64,000 nt of DNA from Azospirillum thiophilum (GCF_001305595.1 NZ_CP012401.1:868001-932000), one strand, 5' to 3'. Shown: positions 34,195-45,525, counted from the first letter of the stretch. Notes: generated by a model from the letters alone, not told the origin. A program made the numbers and translations.

Positions 34195-34520
34195 TTCTTG
34201 AACGGGCGGTCGAACTCCGCCTGGGCGAAATACGCCGATGCCTTGCGTAGGATCTCGTCCGCTTGACGCAACTCTCGGACCTCGCGTTCCAGCGCCTTGA
34301 TCCGCTCCTGTTCGTCCGTTGTCGGACCGGATCGCTTGCCCTGGTCACGCTCGGCCTGCCGGACCCAGTTCCGTAGCGTCTCGGGATTGCAGCCGATCTT
34401 CGCCGCGATCGAGCTGATCGCCGCCCACTGCGAGGCATGCTCGCCTTCGTGTTCGAACACCATCCGGACCGCGCGCTCGCGGACTTCAGGGGCGTATTTG
34501 GGTGATGCAGATTTCGTCAT
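34191..34520 (-). CDS. IS3-family transposase OrfA
   Basis: A 109-residue protein with the IS3/IS911 OrfA helix-turn-helix ([18 protein letters not shown], then [20 protein letters not shown]) and a C-terminal leucine-zipper-like coiled coil ([20 protein letters not shown]). It binds the element's ends and dimerises, and by programmed -1 frameshifting before its stop is joined to OrfB. Its TGA overlaps the OrfB ATG. It begins 53 bases inside the IS end. Confidence 0.92.
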   Translation of the reverse strand: MTKSASPKYAPEVRERAVRMVFEHEGEHASQWAAISSIAAKIGCNPETLRNWVRQAERDQGKRSGPTTDEQERIKALEREVRELRQADEILRKASAYFAQAEFDRPFKK

Positions 34521-34573
34521 GATGACCCCACTCTCTCAAGAAACGGGGCCTCCGGGAATCCCGGTGCGGTTCA

Positions 34574-35055
34574 AATCTTCCCACCGGCAAGGGCTGGCTA
34601 TGTCTGGCGGCAGTGCTTGTCCTGGATCCGGAAGGTCGTGGGCTGGGCGATGCGCCGACCATATGCGCGCCAAACTCGCCACATTGGGCCTGGTATTGGC
34701 CATCCAGTGCCAGCGGCCGCCCGCGAGCCTCATCCAAAATTCCGATCGCGGAAGCCATACCTTCCGAGACTACCGCCTTTTGCTGCAGGCTGCCGGCATG
34801 CGGCAGTCCATGTCCCGCAAGGGCGGCTGCCACGACAATGCACCCATGGAGAGCTTCTGCCACACCTTCAAGGACGAGTTGGTCCATCGACCCCGGTTCG
34901 AAACCCGCGGCCAAACCCGCCGCGGGAGGTATTCGCCTACATCGAAACCTACAGCAATCGACAGCCTGCCCATTCGGCCATCGGCTACATCATCCCCGGA
35001 CAAGCCAAGCAATGATTCGCATGAACCCGTGTCCACCGAACCGGGGCAAGATCAG
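34574..35055 (+). pseudogene. Remnant of a second IS3-family transposase
   Basis: Across two or three frames this strand encodes the C-terminal half of an IS3-type integrase: WIRKVVGWAM, then SLIQNSDRGSH, MRQSMSRKGGCHDNAPMESF, TFKDELVHRPRFETR, and in another frame EVFAYIETYSNRQPAHSAIGY. These join only with frameshifts, so the gene is dead. The N-terminal half and OrfA are absent, cut at the border with the intact IS. A tail GTGTCCACCGAACCGGGGCA looks like an IS3-type terminal repeat. Confidence 0.85.
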
Positions 35056-35088
35056 CGGGCCCGGACCAGTAACCCCAGCCCCAAAGCC

Positions 35089-36423
35089 TCAGCCGTTCTC
35101 CGCCAGCACCGAGCCGGCGAGATAGAGCGAACCGCAGATCAGCACGCGTGCCGGCCCCTGACGGCCGCCCGTCAGGTCGGCCAGGGCAGTGTCAACCCCA
35201 TCGGCCGCGCCATGGTCGCGAATGCCGCAGAGCTTGGCGGTCTCGCAGGATTCCTCGGCGGTGAAGCTGGCCTCCTCGCCGGGAATCGCCACCGCGCGCA
35301 GGGCATGGGTGAAGGGAGCGAGCGGGCCCAGGAACTCGAACGGATCCTTGCTCGACAGCATGCCGTAGATCAGCAGCAGGGGCAGGGCGAGGCCACCGTC
35401 GGGCTGGCCGCGCGACCAATCGACCGCCTGCCGGGCCAGCACCTCGCCCGCCGAATCGTTGTGGCCACCGTCCAACCACAGCTCCCAGCCCAGCGGCAGG
35501 CTTTCAGCCAACGGACCGCGGGTCAGGCGCTGCAGCCGGGCCGGCCATTCGACGGCAGCCAGACCTCGGCGCACCGCCTCGTCATCCACCACCAGCGGCA
35601 GATGGTCCAGACAGGCGATGGCGACGCCGGCATTGGTGATCTGGTGGGCACCGGCCAACCCCGGCCGCGGCAGATCAACCTGCCGCTTCGCACTCTCGAA
35701 GCGGAAACCGCCGGGGCGCTCCTCCACCGACCAGGGCTGGATCGGCGCGGCGATGGCGTTGGCGCGCAGCTTCAACGCCTTCAGCGCATCGGCCTCCGGC
35801 TGAGGGGCCAGCACCACCGGCACGCCCGGCTTGAAGATCCCGGCCTTTTCGCAGGCGATCTCCAGCAGCGAGTCGCCCAGGAACTGGCGATGGTCGTAGG
35901 AGATGCGGGTCACCGCCGTCACCGCCGGCCAGTCCACTACGTTGGTGGCGTCGAGCCGTCCACCCAGCCCTGTTTCCAGCAGCACCACGTCGGCCGGCAC
36001 GCGGGAAAAGGCCAGGAAGGCGGCGACCGTCGTCACCTCGAAGAACGTGATCGGGTCGCCGTCGTTGGCGACCTCGCATTCCTCGAGCAGGGCGGCCAGA
36101 TGGTCGTCGTCGATCAGCCGGCCGGCCAGCCGGATGCGCTCGTGGAAACGCACGAGATGCGGCGACGTATAGACATGAACGCGATAGCCCGCCGCCTCCA
36201 GCATCGCCCGCAGGAAGGCGACCGTCGACCCCTTGCCGTTGGTGCCGGCGACATGGACCACCGGCGGCAGCTTGGCCTCCGGATGACCAAGCGCCGCCAG
36301 CAGCCGGTGCATCCGCTCCAGCGACAGATCGATGACCTTGGGGTGAAGCCCCTTAAGCCGCTCCAGCACCGGATCGGAACGGCTGGCGGCCGGGCGTGCC
36401 GGCGAACGGAGGGCGTCGGTCAT
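35089..36423 (-). CDS. folC: Bifunctional folylpolyglutamate/dihydrofolate synthase
   Basis: A 444-residue Mur-ligase-fold enzyme that joins glutamate to dihydropteroate and adds further glutamates to folates. The P-loop is VVHVAGTNGKGSTVAFLRAM near residue 57, followed by VYTSPHLVRFHERIRL, FFEVTTVAAFLAF, LLETGLGGRLDATNVV and the C-terminal WLDGGHNDSAGE. In this copy the usual S-I-S-Y-D-H is R-I-S-Y-D-H, a mild change. It is the last gene of the trpBA-accD operon, 42 bp after accD, the usual alphaproteobacterial order. Its 3' end abuts the dead IS3 remnant. Confidence 0.95.
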   Translation of the reverse strand: MTDALRSPARPAASRSDPVLERLKGLHPKVIDLSLERMHRLLAALGHPEAKLPPVVHVAGTNGKGSTVAFLRAMLEAAGYRVHVYTSPHLVRFHERIRLAGRLIDDDHLAALLEECEVANDGDPITFFEVTTVAAFLAFSRVPADVVLLETGLGGRLDATNVVDWPAVTAVTRISYDHRQFLGDSLLEIACEKAGIFKPGVPVVLAPQPEADALKALKLRANAIAAPIQPWSVEERPGGFRFESAKRQVDLPRPGLAGAHQITNAGVAIACLDHLPLVVDDEAVRRGLAAVEWPARLQRLTRGPLAESLPLGWELWLDGGHNDSAGEVLARQAVDWSRGQPDGGLALPLLLIYGMLSSKDPFEFLGPLAPFTHALRAVAIPGEEASFTAEESCETAKLCGIRDHGAADGVDTALADLTGGRQGPARVLICGSLYLAGSVLAENG

Positions 36424-36465
36424 GGTCGTCTCTAGTCGGATGTGGCCGTTCGGAAGGAGCGCCGG

Positions 36466-37452
36466 TCAGTCGGCGCCGGCCTGGAACGATGCCGCCGGAG
36501 CGGCGGGCTGGACGGCCGGCTGCTGGACGGCCGGCTGCACCGTCTCTCCCTCGGCCAACGGAGCGGCCGTGAGGTCGACATCCTCCGGTTCCACCGCATC
36601 GATGCGCGGCGTCATCAGCAGGCCGATGGTGCGGACCAGCGTCGGGCGCAAGTCGCGGCGGTGGACGACCATGTCGACCATGCCGTGCTCCAGCAGATAC
36701 TCGGAGCGCTGGAAGCCCTCCGGCAGGGTCTCGCGGATCGTGCTCTCGATCACCCGGGCACCGGCGAAGCCGATCTGCGCGCCCTTCTCGGCGATATGGA
36801 TGTCGCCCAGCATCGCAAAGCTGGCGGTGACGCCGCCGGTGGTCGGGTCGGTCAACACGACGATGTAGGGCAGGCCGGCTTCCTTGACCATCTCCACCGC
36901 AATTGTGGTGCGCGGCATCTGCATCAGCGACAGGATGCCTTCCTGCATGCGCGCGCCGCCCGAGGCCGGTACGACGATCAGCGGCGCGTTCTTCGCCACC
37001 GCCAACCGGGCGGCGGTCAGCAGCCCTTCGCCGACGGCGATCCCCATCGACCCGCCCATGAAGCCGAAGTCGAAGGCGGCGACCACGGCGGCATGGCCGC
37101 CGATCCGCCCCTCGCCCACCACGACGGCGTCGGTGCGGCCGGTCTTGGTCTGGGCCTCCTTGAGGCGGTCGGTGTAGCGCTTCTGATCGCGGAACTTCAG
37201 CGGATCTGCGACCGACTTCGGCAACTCGACGCCCTCATAGGCGCCGTCGTCGAACATCGACTCCAGCCGCTTGATCGGGTCGAGCCGCATATGGAAGCCG
37301 CAATGCTGGCAGACGTGCAGGTTCTCTTCCAGCTCGCGGTGGAACAGCATCGACTCGCAGCTCGGGCATTTGTGCCAGAGGTTGTCGGGCACTTCCTTGC
37401 GGGCATAGAGCGCGCGGATCTTGGGGCGGACGTAGTTGGTGAGCCAGTTCAT
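36466..37452 (-). CDS. accD: Acetyl-CoA carboxylase carboxyltransferase subunit beta
   Basis: A 328-residue subunit. The N-terminal zinc ribbon is C-x2-C...C-x2-C ([22 protein letters not shown]) at residues about 29-51. The crotonase-like core has the conserved [33 protein letters not shown] and [19 protein letters not shown]. With AccA it moves the carboxyl group from carboxybiotin to acetyl-CoA, the first step of fatty-acid synthesis. The Pro/Ala/Gln tail (about 30 residues) is an addition. Its ATG overlaps the stop of the HEPN-like gene by 4 bp, so it is translated in a coupled manner with an unexpected partner. Confidence 0.97.
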   Translation of the reverse strand: MNWLTNYVRPKIRALYARKEVPDNLWHKCPSCESMLFHRELEENLHVCQHCGFHMRLDPIKRLESMFDDGAYEGVELPKSVADPLKFRDQKRYTDRLKEAQTKTGRTDAVVVGEGRIGGHAAVVAAFDFGFMGGSMGIAVGEGLLTAARLAVAKNAPLIVVPASGGARMQEGILSLMQMPRTTIAVEMVKEAGLPYIVVLTDPTTGGVTASFAMLGDIHIAEKGAQIGFAGARVIESTIRETLPEGFQRSEYLLEHGMVDMVVHRRDLRPTLVRTIGLLMTPRIDAVEPEDVDLTAAPLAEGETVQPAVQQPAVQPAAPAASFQAGAD

Positions 37453-37922
37453 GATGCCTCGTTCAGACCGGCGGCGAAGCGCTGGAGTTCATCAGCAACC
37501 TCGGCGACGTCGATCTCTTCGGTCAGCAGGGTTCCATGGGCGATTCGGTTGCGGATGTCGTAAAGCTCTTTGATGCGCCTGTAAACGACTCCGCGCTTGT
37601 CGGTGAGCAATGCGACCTTCCGCATGACCGGGATGTTGCGGATCCGCTCGGGCTGATGCTCCAGATCGTCCAACACCCGGCGGTCGCGCCAATCCGCCTG
37701 CTGCTTCATCCGATCGATCAGGGCGGCGGCGAGGCGGTTCAGTTTCGCCTCGAAAAGGGCGATGAACAGGATGAAGAACGCCTGCTGGTTAACAAGCACT
37801 AGACGATCCAGATGCTTGACGCGATCTGGGCCGTCGTTAAAGACCAGCGCGTCCTGCCGGATGCGATCCAGGTTCTCGCTGGAAATCTCGAACGTCCGCA
37901 AGGTGTCGGCAAAGTCCTTCAC
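37449..37922 (-). CDS. HEPN-motif protein coupled to accD
   Basis: A 157-residue, mainly helical protein starting at a GTG that overlaps the previous stop (GTGA). Its end overlaps accD (ATGA). A helix with [20 protein letters not shown] is followed by a charged section and the motif [13 protein letters not shown] near residue 127, which fits the R-N-x3-H (RX4-6H) signature of HEPN-domain ribonucleases. Many HEPN proteins are toxins or RNases in TA, CRISPR or abortive-infection systems; others are inactive. No annotated family is recalled for this exact protein. The companion upstream may be an inhibitor or partner. Confidence 0.7.
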   Translation of the reverse strand: MKDFADTLRTFEISSENLDRIRQDALVFNDGPDRVKHLDRLVLVNQQAFFILFIALFEAKLNRLAAALIDRMKQQADWRDRRVLDDLEHQPERIRNIPVMRKVALLTDKRGVVYRRIKELYDIRNRIAHGTLLTEEIDVAEVADELQRFAAGLNEAS

Positions 37923-38392
37923 CTGACCTCCCGCAGAAGATCGAGCAGGCATTCCCGATTCCAGGGCTTTCCGCCCGGCTGCCAGCCGCCCGTCGTCCGG
38001 TACTTCCACTCCGGTCCTTCGGCATCCGCCTCCTTGGCCAGAAGGCGGTCCCCGGCGCGGATGGTGCCGACATACAGGTTGACCCGGCCGCGGGTGAACA
38101 GGACCCAGCGGGCGTCGGGCTGGAACATCAGGATGTCCCTGCCGTCCCGGCGGATCCGCAGCAGCGGGATCTCGTAGCCGGGAAGCTCCAGGATCTTCTG
38201 CATGTTCTCATGCCGCGGGAGCAGGCGCGAGCGGTCGACCTCATAGCCTTCTCCCGGCGGCAGCCAACCGACGACCTCGTCATAGAGGGCGTCGATCCGC
38301 CGCTGCCAGTCGGCGATCTCGGCCTCCGCCTCCTCCCGGCTGGGGAGCGGCTTCGGCGGTTCGTCATCGTCGACGATGTAGAGATAGGCCAT
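37919..38392 (-). CDS. Hypothetical protein, partner of the HEPN-motif gene
   Basis: A 157-residue protein starting MAYLYIVDDDEPPKPLPS. The N-terminal half is acidic and helical (EEAEAEIADWQRRIDALYDE), and the C-terminal half looks beta-rich with aromatic strands (RDILMFQPDARWVLFTRGRV, then EWKYRTTGGWQP). No catalytic motif is visible. The stop overlaps the GTG of the HEPN-motif gene, so both are made together. It lies 38 bp after trpA, inside the trp-acc operon, in a place where other alphaproteobacteria usually have trpA next to accD. Function unknown; an antitoxin or RNA-binding partner is a guess. Confidence 0.65.
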   Translation of the reverse strand: MAYLYIVDDDEPPKPLPSREEAEAEIADWQRRIDALYDEVVGWLPPGEGYEVDRSRLLPRHENMQKILELPGYEIPLLRIRRDGRDILMFQPDARWVLFTRGRVNLYVGTIRAGDRLLAKEADAEGPEWKYRTTGGWQPGGKPWNRECLLDLLREVR

Positions 38393-38430
38393 GGCAGGTC
38401 TCCCGGTGGCGCCGCCCCCTCAATATAGGC

Positions 38431-39306
38431 TCACCCCCGCGCCGCGCGCACCCCGGCGGCCAGTTCGCCGACGAAGCCCAGAACATCCTCGACCGTGCCC
38501 GGCTTGACCGTACCCGCCGCGTCGATCCCATCGGCCAGACGGGTGACGATGGCGGAGCCGACCACGGCGGCGTCGGCGACGCGGGCGACCTCGGCGGCCT
38601 GGGCCGGCGTCTTGATGCCGAAGCCGACGGCGACCGGCAGGCCGGTGTGGCGCTTCAGCCGGGCGACCGCCGCATCGATGGCGGTGTTCGACGCGCTGGC
38701 GGTGCCGGTGATGCCGGCGATCGACACGTAATAGACGAAGCCCGAGGTGTTGCGCATCACGGTCGGCATGCGCGCCTCGTCGGTGGTCGGCGTCGTCAGG
38801 CGGACGAAGCTGACGCCGGCCTCCAGCGCCGGCAGGCAAAGCTCCTCGTCCTCTTCCGGCGGCAGGTCGACGACGATCAGCCCGTCGACCCCGGCTTCGC
38901 GCGCGGCGGCCAGGAAGGGCTCCACCCCAAAGGCATGGATCGGGTTGAAATAGCCCATCAGGATGATCGGCGTGTCGGCATCCAGCTTGCGGAAGCCGCG
39001 CACCATCTCCAGCGTCCTGCGCACCGTCATGCCGGCCTTCAACGCACGCAGCGAGGAGGCCTGGATCGCCGGGCCGTCGGCCATCGGGTCGGTGAAGGGC
39101 ATGCCGAGTTCGATCAGGTCGGCGCCCGCCGCCGGCAGGCCGTTCAGCACCGCCTGCGAGACGGCCGGATCGGGATCGCCGGCGGTGACGAAGGTGACCA
39201 GGCCGGCGCGCCCCTCCGCCTTCAGCGCGGCAAAGCGGCGGGCGATGCGGCCATCGGCCAGGATGTCGGCGCTCTTCATGTCGGCGCTCTTCACAGCGGC
39301 ACTCAC
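38431..39306 (-). CDS. trpA: Tryptophan synthase alpha subunit
   Basis: A TIM-barrel subunit that cleaves indole-3-glycerol phosphate to indole and glyceraldehyde 3-phosphate. Signatures: [11 protein letters not shown], the catalytic Glu in [17 protein letters not shown], an Asp in [24 protein letters not shown] and [14 protein letters not shown] 39306 overlaps the trpB stop (GTGA) and has GGGAG upstream, giving 291 residues; ATG 39279 (282 residues) is closer to family length. The region between them carries a 15-bp tandem duplication. The HEPN-motif pair follows 38 bp downstream. Confidence 0.95.
   Translation of the reverse strand: MSAAVKSADMKSADILADGRIARRFAALKAEGRAGLVTFVTAGDPDPAVSQAVLNGLPAAGADLIELGMPFTDPMADGPAIQASSLRALKAGMTVRRTLEMVRGFRKLDADTPIILMGYFNPIHAFGVEPFLAAAREAGVDGLIVVDLPPEEDEELCLPALEAGVSFVRLTTPTTDEARMPTVMRNTSGFVYYVSIAGITGTASASNTAIDAAVARLKRHTGLPVAVGFGIKTPAQAAEVARVADAAVVGSAIVTRLADGIDAAGTVKPGTVEDVLGFVGELAAGVRAARG
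39263..39292 (-). repeat. 15-bp tandem duplication at the trpA start
   Basis: ATGTCGGCGCTCTTC occurs twice in tandem on the plus strand (39263-39277, 39278-39292). On the coding strand it gives [10 protein letters not shown], so a start-codon-like ATG was made or copied. Confidence 0.85.
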
Positions 39307-40520
39307 AGTTCCACTCCCAGATGCTTGGCGACGGAGAAGATGTCCTTGTCGCCGCGGCCCGACAGGCACAGCACCATCAGGTGGTCCTTGGGCAGTTTCG
39401 GTGCGCGCTTGATCACCTCGGCCAGGCCGTGGGCGGATTCCAGCGCCGGGATGATCCCCTCGGTGCGGGCGCAGAGCTGGAAGGCGTCCAGCGCCTCCTG
39501 GTCGGTGGCATAGGCGTATTCGACGCGGCCGACCTCGTGCAGCCAGCTGTGCTCCGGCCCGATGCCGGGATAGTCGAGCCCGGCGGAGATCGAGTGGCCC
39601 TCCAGGATCTGTCCGTCCTCGTCCTGCAGCAGATAGGTGCGGTTGCCGTGCAGCACGCCGGGACGGCCGCCGTTGATCGAGGCGGCATGGTCGAGCGGCC
39701 CCTTCTCGATGCCGCGGCCGGCGGCCTCGACGCCGATCATCTGCACCGACGGATCGTCGAGGAAGGGATGGAACATGCCGATGGCGTTCGACCCGCCGCC
39801 GACGCAGGCGACCAGGCTGTCGGGCAGGCGGCCCTCCAGCTCCTGCATCTGGGTCCGCACCTCGTCGCCGATCACCGACTGGAAGTCGCGCACCATGGCG
39901 GGGTAGGGGTGCGGGCCGGCGGCGGTGCCGATGATGTAGAAGGTGTCGGCGACGTTGGTGACCCAGTCGCGCAGCGCCTCGTTCATCGCGTCCTTCAGCG
40001 TCCGCCCGCCGGACGTGACGGCGCGGACCTCCGCCCCCAGCAGCTTCATGCGGAAGACGTTGGGCTGCTGGCGGGCGATGTCGGTCTCGCCCATGTAGAT
40101 GACGCACGGCATGTCGTAGAGCGCGCAGACCGTCGCGGTCGCCACGCCATGCTGGCCGGCGCCCGTCTCGGCGATGATGCGGGTCTTGCCCATGCGCCGG
40201 GCCAGCAGGATCTGGCCGATGCAGTTGTTGATCTTGTGCGCGCCGGTGTGGTTCAGCTCCTCGCGCTTGAAGTAGATCTTGGCCCCGCCCAGCCGCTCGG
40301 TCAGGCGCTGGGCGTAGTAGAGCGGGTTGGGGCGGCCGACATACTGCTTGAGCTGCAGGCGCATCTCGCCCTCGAAGGCGGGATCGGCGCGGGCCTCGCG
40401 ATAGGCCTTCTCGACCTCCAGGATCAGGGGCATCAACGTCTCGGCGACGAAGCGCCCGCCGAAAATGCCGAAATGCCCGCGCTCGTCGGGACCGGAGCGG
40501 TAGGTGTTCAGTTTGGTCAT
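39303..40520 (-). CDS. trpB: Tryptophan synthase beta subunit
   Basis: A 405-residue pyridoxal-phosphate enzyme that condenses indole with serine to make tryptophan. The lysine that binds the cofactor is in [18 protein letters not shown] (K about residue 96). The phosphate-binding loop is [12 protein letters not shown], the substrate loop is [14 protein letters not shown], and [18 protein letters not shown] is conserved. ATG 40520 ([15 protein letters not shown]) was chosen; a GTG at 40532 adds four residues. It heads the operon trpB-trpA-unknown-HEPN-accD-folC and is divergent from a receiver-Hpt protein gene. Confidence 0.97.
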   Translation of the reverse strand: MTKLNTYRSGPDERGHFGIFGGRFVAETLMPLILEVEKAYREARADPAFEGEMRLQLKQYVGRPNPLYYAQRLTERLGGAKIYFKREELNHTGAHKINNCIGQILLARRMGKTRIIAETGAGQHGVATATVCALYDMPCVIYMGETDIARQQPNVFRMKLLGAEVRAVTSGGRTLKDAMNEALRDWVTNVADTFYIIGTAAGPHPYPAMVRDFQSVIGDEVRTQMQELEGRLPDSLVACVGGGSNAIGMFHPFLDDPSVQMIGVEAAGRGIEKGPLDHAASINGGRPGVLHGNRTYLLQDEDGQILEGHSISAGLDYPGIGPEHSWLHEVGRVEYAYATDQEALDAFQLCARTEGIIPALESAHGLAEVIKRAPKLPKDHLMVLCLSGRGDKDIFSVAKHLGVEL

Positions 40521-40757
40521 CGTCTGCGACACTGCCTAGAGTCGAGGGGGGCCCGGGGTCGAGGGGGCTCTGTCTTGCGGACGGCATTCCGATCCGGATG
40601 CCGGCCAAGCGCGCCACCATACCGGTGCGACGCGCCGATTTGAAGCGCCGGCCATGGAATTCCGTGAATTCCGCCCGCCCTCGAAAGATGGAGCGAAGCT
40701 TTGCAGCGGCAAGGCAACGCCCCTACACTGCCGCTTCCCCTTTCCGGAGCCATTCCG

Positions 40758-41603
40758 ATGCCGCCGCGGATGCCGCCGTCGCCTCTCCCCACGGATGTTC
40801 AGCCCGCAACCCGCCGCGTGCTGGTGGTGGAGGACAGTCCGCTGAACCGGATGCTGGTCACCGCCATCCTGGCCCAGGCCGGCCACCGGGCCGACACCGC
40901 CGACAACGGGCTGGAAGCGCTGATGGCGGCCCAGGCCGGCGGCTACGACCTGATCCTGATGGATTTGTCGATGCCGGAGATGGACGGGTTGACCGCCACC
41001 CGCCTGTTGCGCGATCTGCCGGGAGCGGCCGGCCGGATTCCCGTGATCGCCATGACCGCCGACACCGACGAGGCCGACCGCATCCGCTGCCGGGACGCCG
41101 GCATGAACGACCATGTCGCCAAGCCGGTAGACCGTTCCCAACTGCTGGAAACGGTGGAAAAATGGCTGCGCGCGTCCGATGCATCCGGCCTGTCGGCCGG
41201 CTTCCACTCCTGCGCCCCGTCCGCCTGCGGCACGGCGGACGAGGTGCTGGACCGCGAGGTGCTGGACCAGTTGGCCCAGGATCTGGATGCGGATCTGCTG
41301 GCCGACGTGCTGCGGCAGTTCGTGGACGAGACGCGGGAGCGGGTCGACCGCATCGTGGTCGAGACCGACCGTGCCATCCTGACACGCGAAGCGCACACGC
41401 TGAAGAGCACTGCCGGTACTTTCGGCGCCCGTTCCCTGTGCAACGCCGCCCGGGCCCTGGAGATGGCCTGCCGCGCTTCGCCGGCGGTGGAGGGCGGGGC
41501 GGGAAAGGACGGAGCGGACACGGTGGAGCGGCTGCGCGGCGACATTCCCCGTCTGGCCGGAGACGCCATCACAGCTTACCGCGCCGCCGGATACCTGGCC
41601 TGA
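40758..41603 (+). CDS. Receiver-Hpt phosphorelay protein
   Basis: A 281-residue soluble protein. The N-terminal receiver has the acidic pair VVEDSPLNR, phospho-acceptor Asp69 in LILMDLSMPEMDG, and Thr/Lys (AMTAD, AKPVDR). The C-terminal Hpt domain (about 165-281) has His213 in TREAHTLKSTAGTFGA. Such a two-domain protein shuttles phosphate, typically between a hybrid kinase and a downstream regulator. A candidate partner, the large hybrid kinase, lies 4 kb away. The start has GGAG 10 bases upstream. Divergent from trpB. Confidence 0.85.
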   Translation: MPPRMPPSPLPTDVQPATRRVLVVEDSPLNRMLVTAILAQAGHRADTADNGLEALMAAQAGGYDLILMDLSMPEMDGLTATRLLRDLPGAAGRIPVIAMTADTDEADRIRCRDAGMNDHVAKPVDRSQLLETVEKWLRASDASGLSAGFHSCAPSACGTADEVLDREVLDQLAQDLDADLLADVLRQFVDETRERVDRIVVETDRAILTREAHTLKSTAGTFGARSLCNAARALEMACRASPAVEGGAGKDGADTVERLRGDIPRLAGDAITAYRAAGYLA

Positions 41604-41649
41604 TCTGACCGCCCCATCCCGACCGGCCGGGACCGGTGGCGGACGCGCG

Positions 41650-41859
41650 TCACTCGACGACGCTGATGTTCACCGCCGAATCCTTGCCGTTGGTGCCGCG
41701 GGCGACCTCGAACTGGACCCGCTGGCCTTCCGACAGGGCATGCAGGCCGGATCGCTGCACCGCGGTGATATGCACGAACACGTCCTTCGAACCGGCTTCC
41801 GGCGCGATGAAGCCGTATCCCTTGGTCGTGTTGAACCATTTGACGGTACCGTTGGTCAT
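41650..41859 (-). CDS. Cold-shock domain protein (CspA family)
   Basis: A 69-residue single-stranded nucleic-acid-binding protein. The RNP1 motif KGYGFI and RNP2 VFVHIT are both present, with GTVKWFN at the N-terminus and the usual short C-terminal (AVNISVVE). It melts RNA structure and acts as an RNA chaperone, often on cold shock. The start MTNGTVKWF is the family start. The 270 bp upstream is AT-poor and could hold a long 5' leader, as is common for such genes; I could not model its fold. Confidence 0.93.
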   Translation of the reverse strand: MTNGTVKWFNTTKGYGFIAPEAGSKDVFVHITAVQRSGLHALSEGQRVQFEVARGTNGKDSAVNISVVE

Positions 41860-42132
41860 GGGCCTCCCCCTGGATATTGCGAAACGGATGGGTCCGGAAA
41901 CGCCGGCATCGGCTGCGCCATGAGGTCTGCCGGACAAGCGGAACCAAGACATTGTGCGGGGAGGCTAGCCGCATGCTGTGGTTGCGGGCAATTCCGTCTC
42001 ACGGCATAGGACCAACGATGCCGAAGACCGGAGAGGAAGTACGACGAAGGCGACGGTTCTTCGTCGAAGGGTACTAGCCCTTTTCTTGAGGAATTCTCCC
42101 GGCCGACCGAGAGACCACGTCGCAATAAAGGC
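41860..42132. other. Intergenic region upstream of cspA-like gene
   Basis: This stretch separates two leftward genes. It should contain the promoter and 5' leader of the cold-shock gene. I see no coding frame with codon bias and no clear hairpin other than short GC stems. Confidence 0.4.
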
Positions 42133-43554
<1,422 letters not shown>

Positions 43555-43795
43555 GCTGTGTGCGACACGCGAGAGGTAGGGGCAGGGTTCGTCCTATTGT
43601 CTAACAGATAATTCCGGGAATCCCACCCCCTGCGCATGTGTCGGCGATACGAACGCATCGAAATCCCAGCCGGACCGGATATGTCGCAGGGAAGATCGCT
43701 GCTCGAAGGTCCCGATTTGCCGCACCGCCGCTTGCCGGAGGCACCGCGATGAACTATCAGCAGCGGGGACGGGAGCGCGGAAGAGGGAGGCCGCC

Positions 43796-45019
43796 ATGGC
43801 CGATCATGCCATTCTGGCCGGCAAGCGTGTGCTGCTGGTCATCGCCGGCGGCATCGCCGCCTACAAGTGCCTGGAGCTGATCCGCCGCCTGCGCGAGCGC
43901 GGGGCGTCGGTGCGCGCGGTGATGACCGCCGCAGCCGCCCGCTTCGTCACGCCGCTGTCGGTGCAGGCGCTGACCGAGGATACCGTCTATCAGGACATGT
44001 GGTCGCTGACCGACGAGTCGGAGATGGGCCATATCCGCCTGTCGCGCGAGGCCGACCTGCTGGTCGTGGCGCCGGCCACCGCCGACCTGCTGGCCCGCAT
44101 GGCGGCCGGCATGGCCGACGACCTGCCCGCCACCGTGCTGCTGGCCACCGACAAGCCGGTGCTTGTCGCCCCCGCCATGAATGTTCGCATGTGGCAGCAC
44201 GCCGCGACCCAGGCCAATTTGGCACTGCTGGAAAGCCGCGGCGTGTGGCGCGTCGGCCCCAACGAGGGCGCGATGGCCTGCAACGAGTACGGCCCCGGCC
44301 GCATGGCCGAGCCGATGGAAATCGTCGACGCCATCGCCAGGATCCTGGCCGGCGACTTGCGCAAGCCGCTGGCCGGCAGACGCGCCGTCGTCACCAGCGG
44401 CCCGACCCATGAGCCGATCGACCCGGTGCGCTACATCGCCAACCGCTCGTCCGGCAGGCAGGGCCACGCCATCGCCGCGGCCCTGGCGCAGCTCGGCGCC
44501 GAGGTGACGCTGGTCAGCGGCCCGACCCGGCTGCCCGATCCGCCCGGCTGCACAGTCCGCCATATCGAGACCGCCCGCGAGATGCTGGCCGCCTGCGAGG
44601 CGGCCCTGCCCGCCGACATCGCCGTCTGCGCCGCCGCGGTCGCCGACTGGCACGTCGCCGGCCCGTCCGACCGCAAGCTGAAGAAGGACGGCGGCGGCCC
44701 GCCCGCGCTGGAGCTCGCCGAGAATCCCGACATCCTCGCCACCCTGTCCGCCCCCGGCGGCCGGCGGCCGGCGCTGGTGATCGGCTTCGCGGCGGAAACC
44801 GGCGACGTCCTGGCCTACGCCACCGCCAAGCGCGCCCGCAAGGGCTGCGACTGGATCGTCGCCAACGACGTCTCGCCCGGCACCGGCACCTTCGGCGGCA
44901 GCGACAACACCGTCCATCTGATCCGCGCCGATGCCGTCGAATCCTGGCCGACCATGACCAAGGAAGCCGTCGCCGCCCGGCTGGCGGAGGCGGCCGCGGC
45001 GTACTTCGAGCGTATTTGA
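43796..45019 (+). CDS. coaBC: Bifunctional phosphopantothenoylcysteine decarboxylase/phosphopantothenate-cysteine ligase
   Basis: A 407-residue coenzyme A biosynthesis enzyme. The N-terminal CoaC flavodomain has [20 protein letters not shown], a substrate His in [11 protein letters not shown], and APAMNVRMW plus the [13 protein letters not shown] clamp with its Cys. The C-terminal CoaB domain has [33 protein letters not shown], and AAVADWHV. It couples 4'-phosphopantothenate to cysteine and decarboxylates the product. AGAGGGAGG precedes the ATG. dut follows 45 bp downstream, the usual order. Confidence 0.96.
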   Translation: MADHAILAGKRVLLVIAGGIAAYKCLELIRRLRERGASVRAVMTAAAARFVTPLSVQALTEDTVYQDMWSLTDESEMGHIRLSREADLLVVAPATADLLARMAAGMADDLPATVLLATDKPVLVAPAMNVRMWQHAATQANLALLESRGVWRVGPNEGAMACNEYGPGRMAEPMEIVDAIARILAGDLRKPLAGRRAVVTSGPTHEPIDPVRYIANRSSGRQGHAIAAALAQLGAEVTLVSGPTRLPDPPGCTVRHIETAREMLAACEAALPADIAVCAAAVADWHVAGPSDRKLKKDGGGPPALELAENPDILATLSAPGGRRPALVIGFAAETGDVLAYATAKRARKGCDWIVANDVSPGTGTFGGSDNTVHLIRADAVESWPTMTKEAVAARLAEAAAAYFERI

Positions 45020-45063
45020 CCGGCTGCAGCCGCCAGCCGACACCAGGACACAGGGAAACATCC

Positions 45064-45525
45064 ATGCCGACCACGCCCACCGTCGCCTTTCTCCGCCTGC
45101 CCGGCAACGACGACCTGCCGCTGCCGTCCTACGCCACCGAAGGAGCGGCCGGATTCGACCTGCGCGCCGCGGTACCGCCCGGCGGACCGGCCATGCTGGC
45201 ACCGGGCGGACGGATGCTGGTGCAGACCGGCTTCGCCGTCGGATTGCCGGCGGGGTGGGAGATGCAGATCCGGCCGCGCTCCGGGCTGGCGGTGAAGCAT
45301 GGGGTGACGGTGCTGAACACGCCGGGCACGGTCGATTGCGACTATCGCGGACCGGTCGGCGTCTGCCTGGTCAATCTGGGGGACGAGCCCTTCGCCATCG
45401 CCCGCGGCGACCGCATCGCCCAGGCGGTGATCGCCCCGGCCCCCCGGGCGGCGCTGGTCGAGGTCGATTCGCTGGACGACACGGCGCGCGGGGCGGGCGG
45501 CTTCGGGTCCACCGGCATCGCCTGA
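45064..45525 (+). CDS. dut: Deoxyuridine 5'-triphosphate nucleotidohydrolase
   Basis: A 153-residue trimeric dUTPase that hydrolyses dUTP to dUMP and pyrophosphate, keeping uracil out of DNA. All five motifs are present: AGFDLRA (1), PRSGLA (2), [14 protein letters not shown] with G-V-I-D-like sequence (3), [12 protein letters not shown] (4) and GAGGFGSTG (5). The start at MPTTPT matches family length. It is in an operon with coaBC, 45 bp downstream of it. Confidence 0.96.
   Translation: MPTTPTVAFLRLPGNDDLPLPSYATEGAAGFDLRAAVPPGGPAMLAPGGRMLVQTGFAVGLPAGWEMQIRPRSGLAVKHGVTVLNTPGTVDCDYRGPVGVCLVNLGDEPFAIARGDRIAQAVIAPAPRAALVEVDSLDDTARGAGGFGSTGIA

Larger units (their letters stand above)
33251..34573 (-). 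mobile_element. Complete IS3-family insertion sequence (1323 bp)
   Basis: The ends are imperfect inverted repeats of about 27 bp: TGAACCGCCCCGGGATTGTC at 33251 and, on the other strand from 34573, TGAACCGCACCGGGATTCCC; both continue CGGAGGCC. Inside are OrfA and OrfB, overlapping by ATGA, the usual IS3 two-frame arrangement that yields a frameshifted OrfAB transposase. The flanking bases (CTC on the left, AAT on the right) are not a 3-4 bp direct repeat, so no target duplication is visible. Confidence 0.9.
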
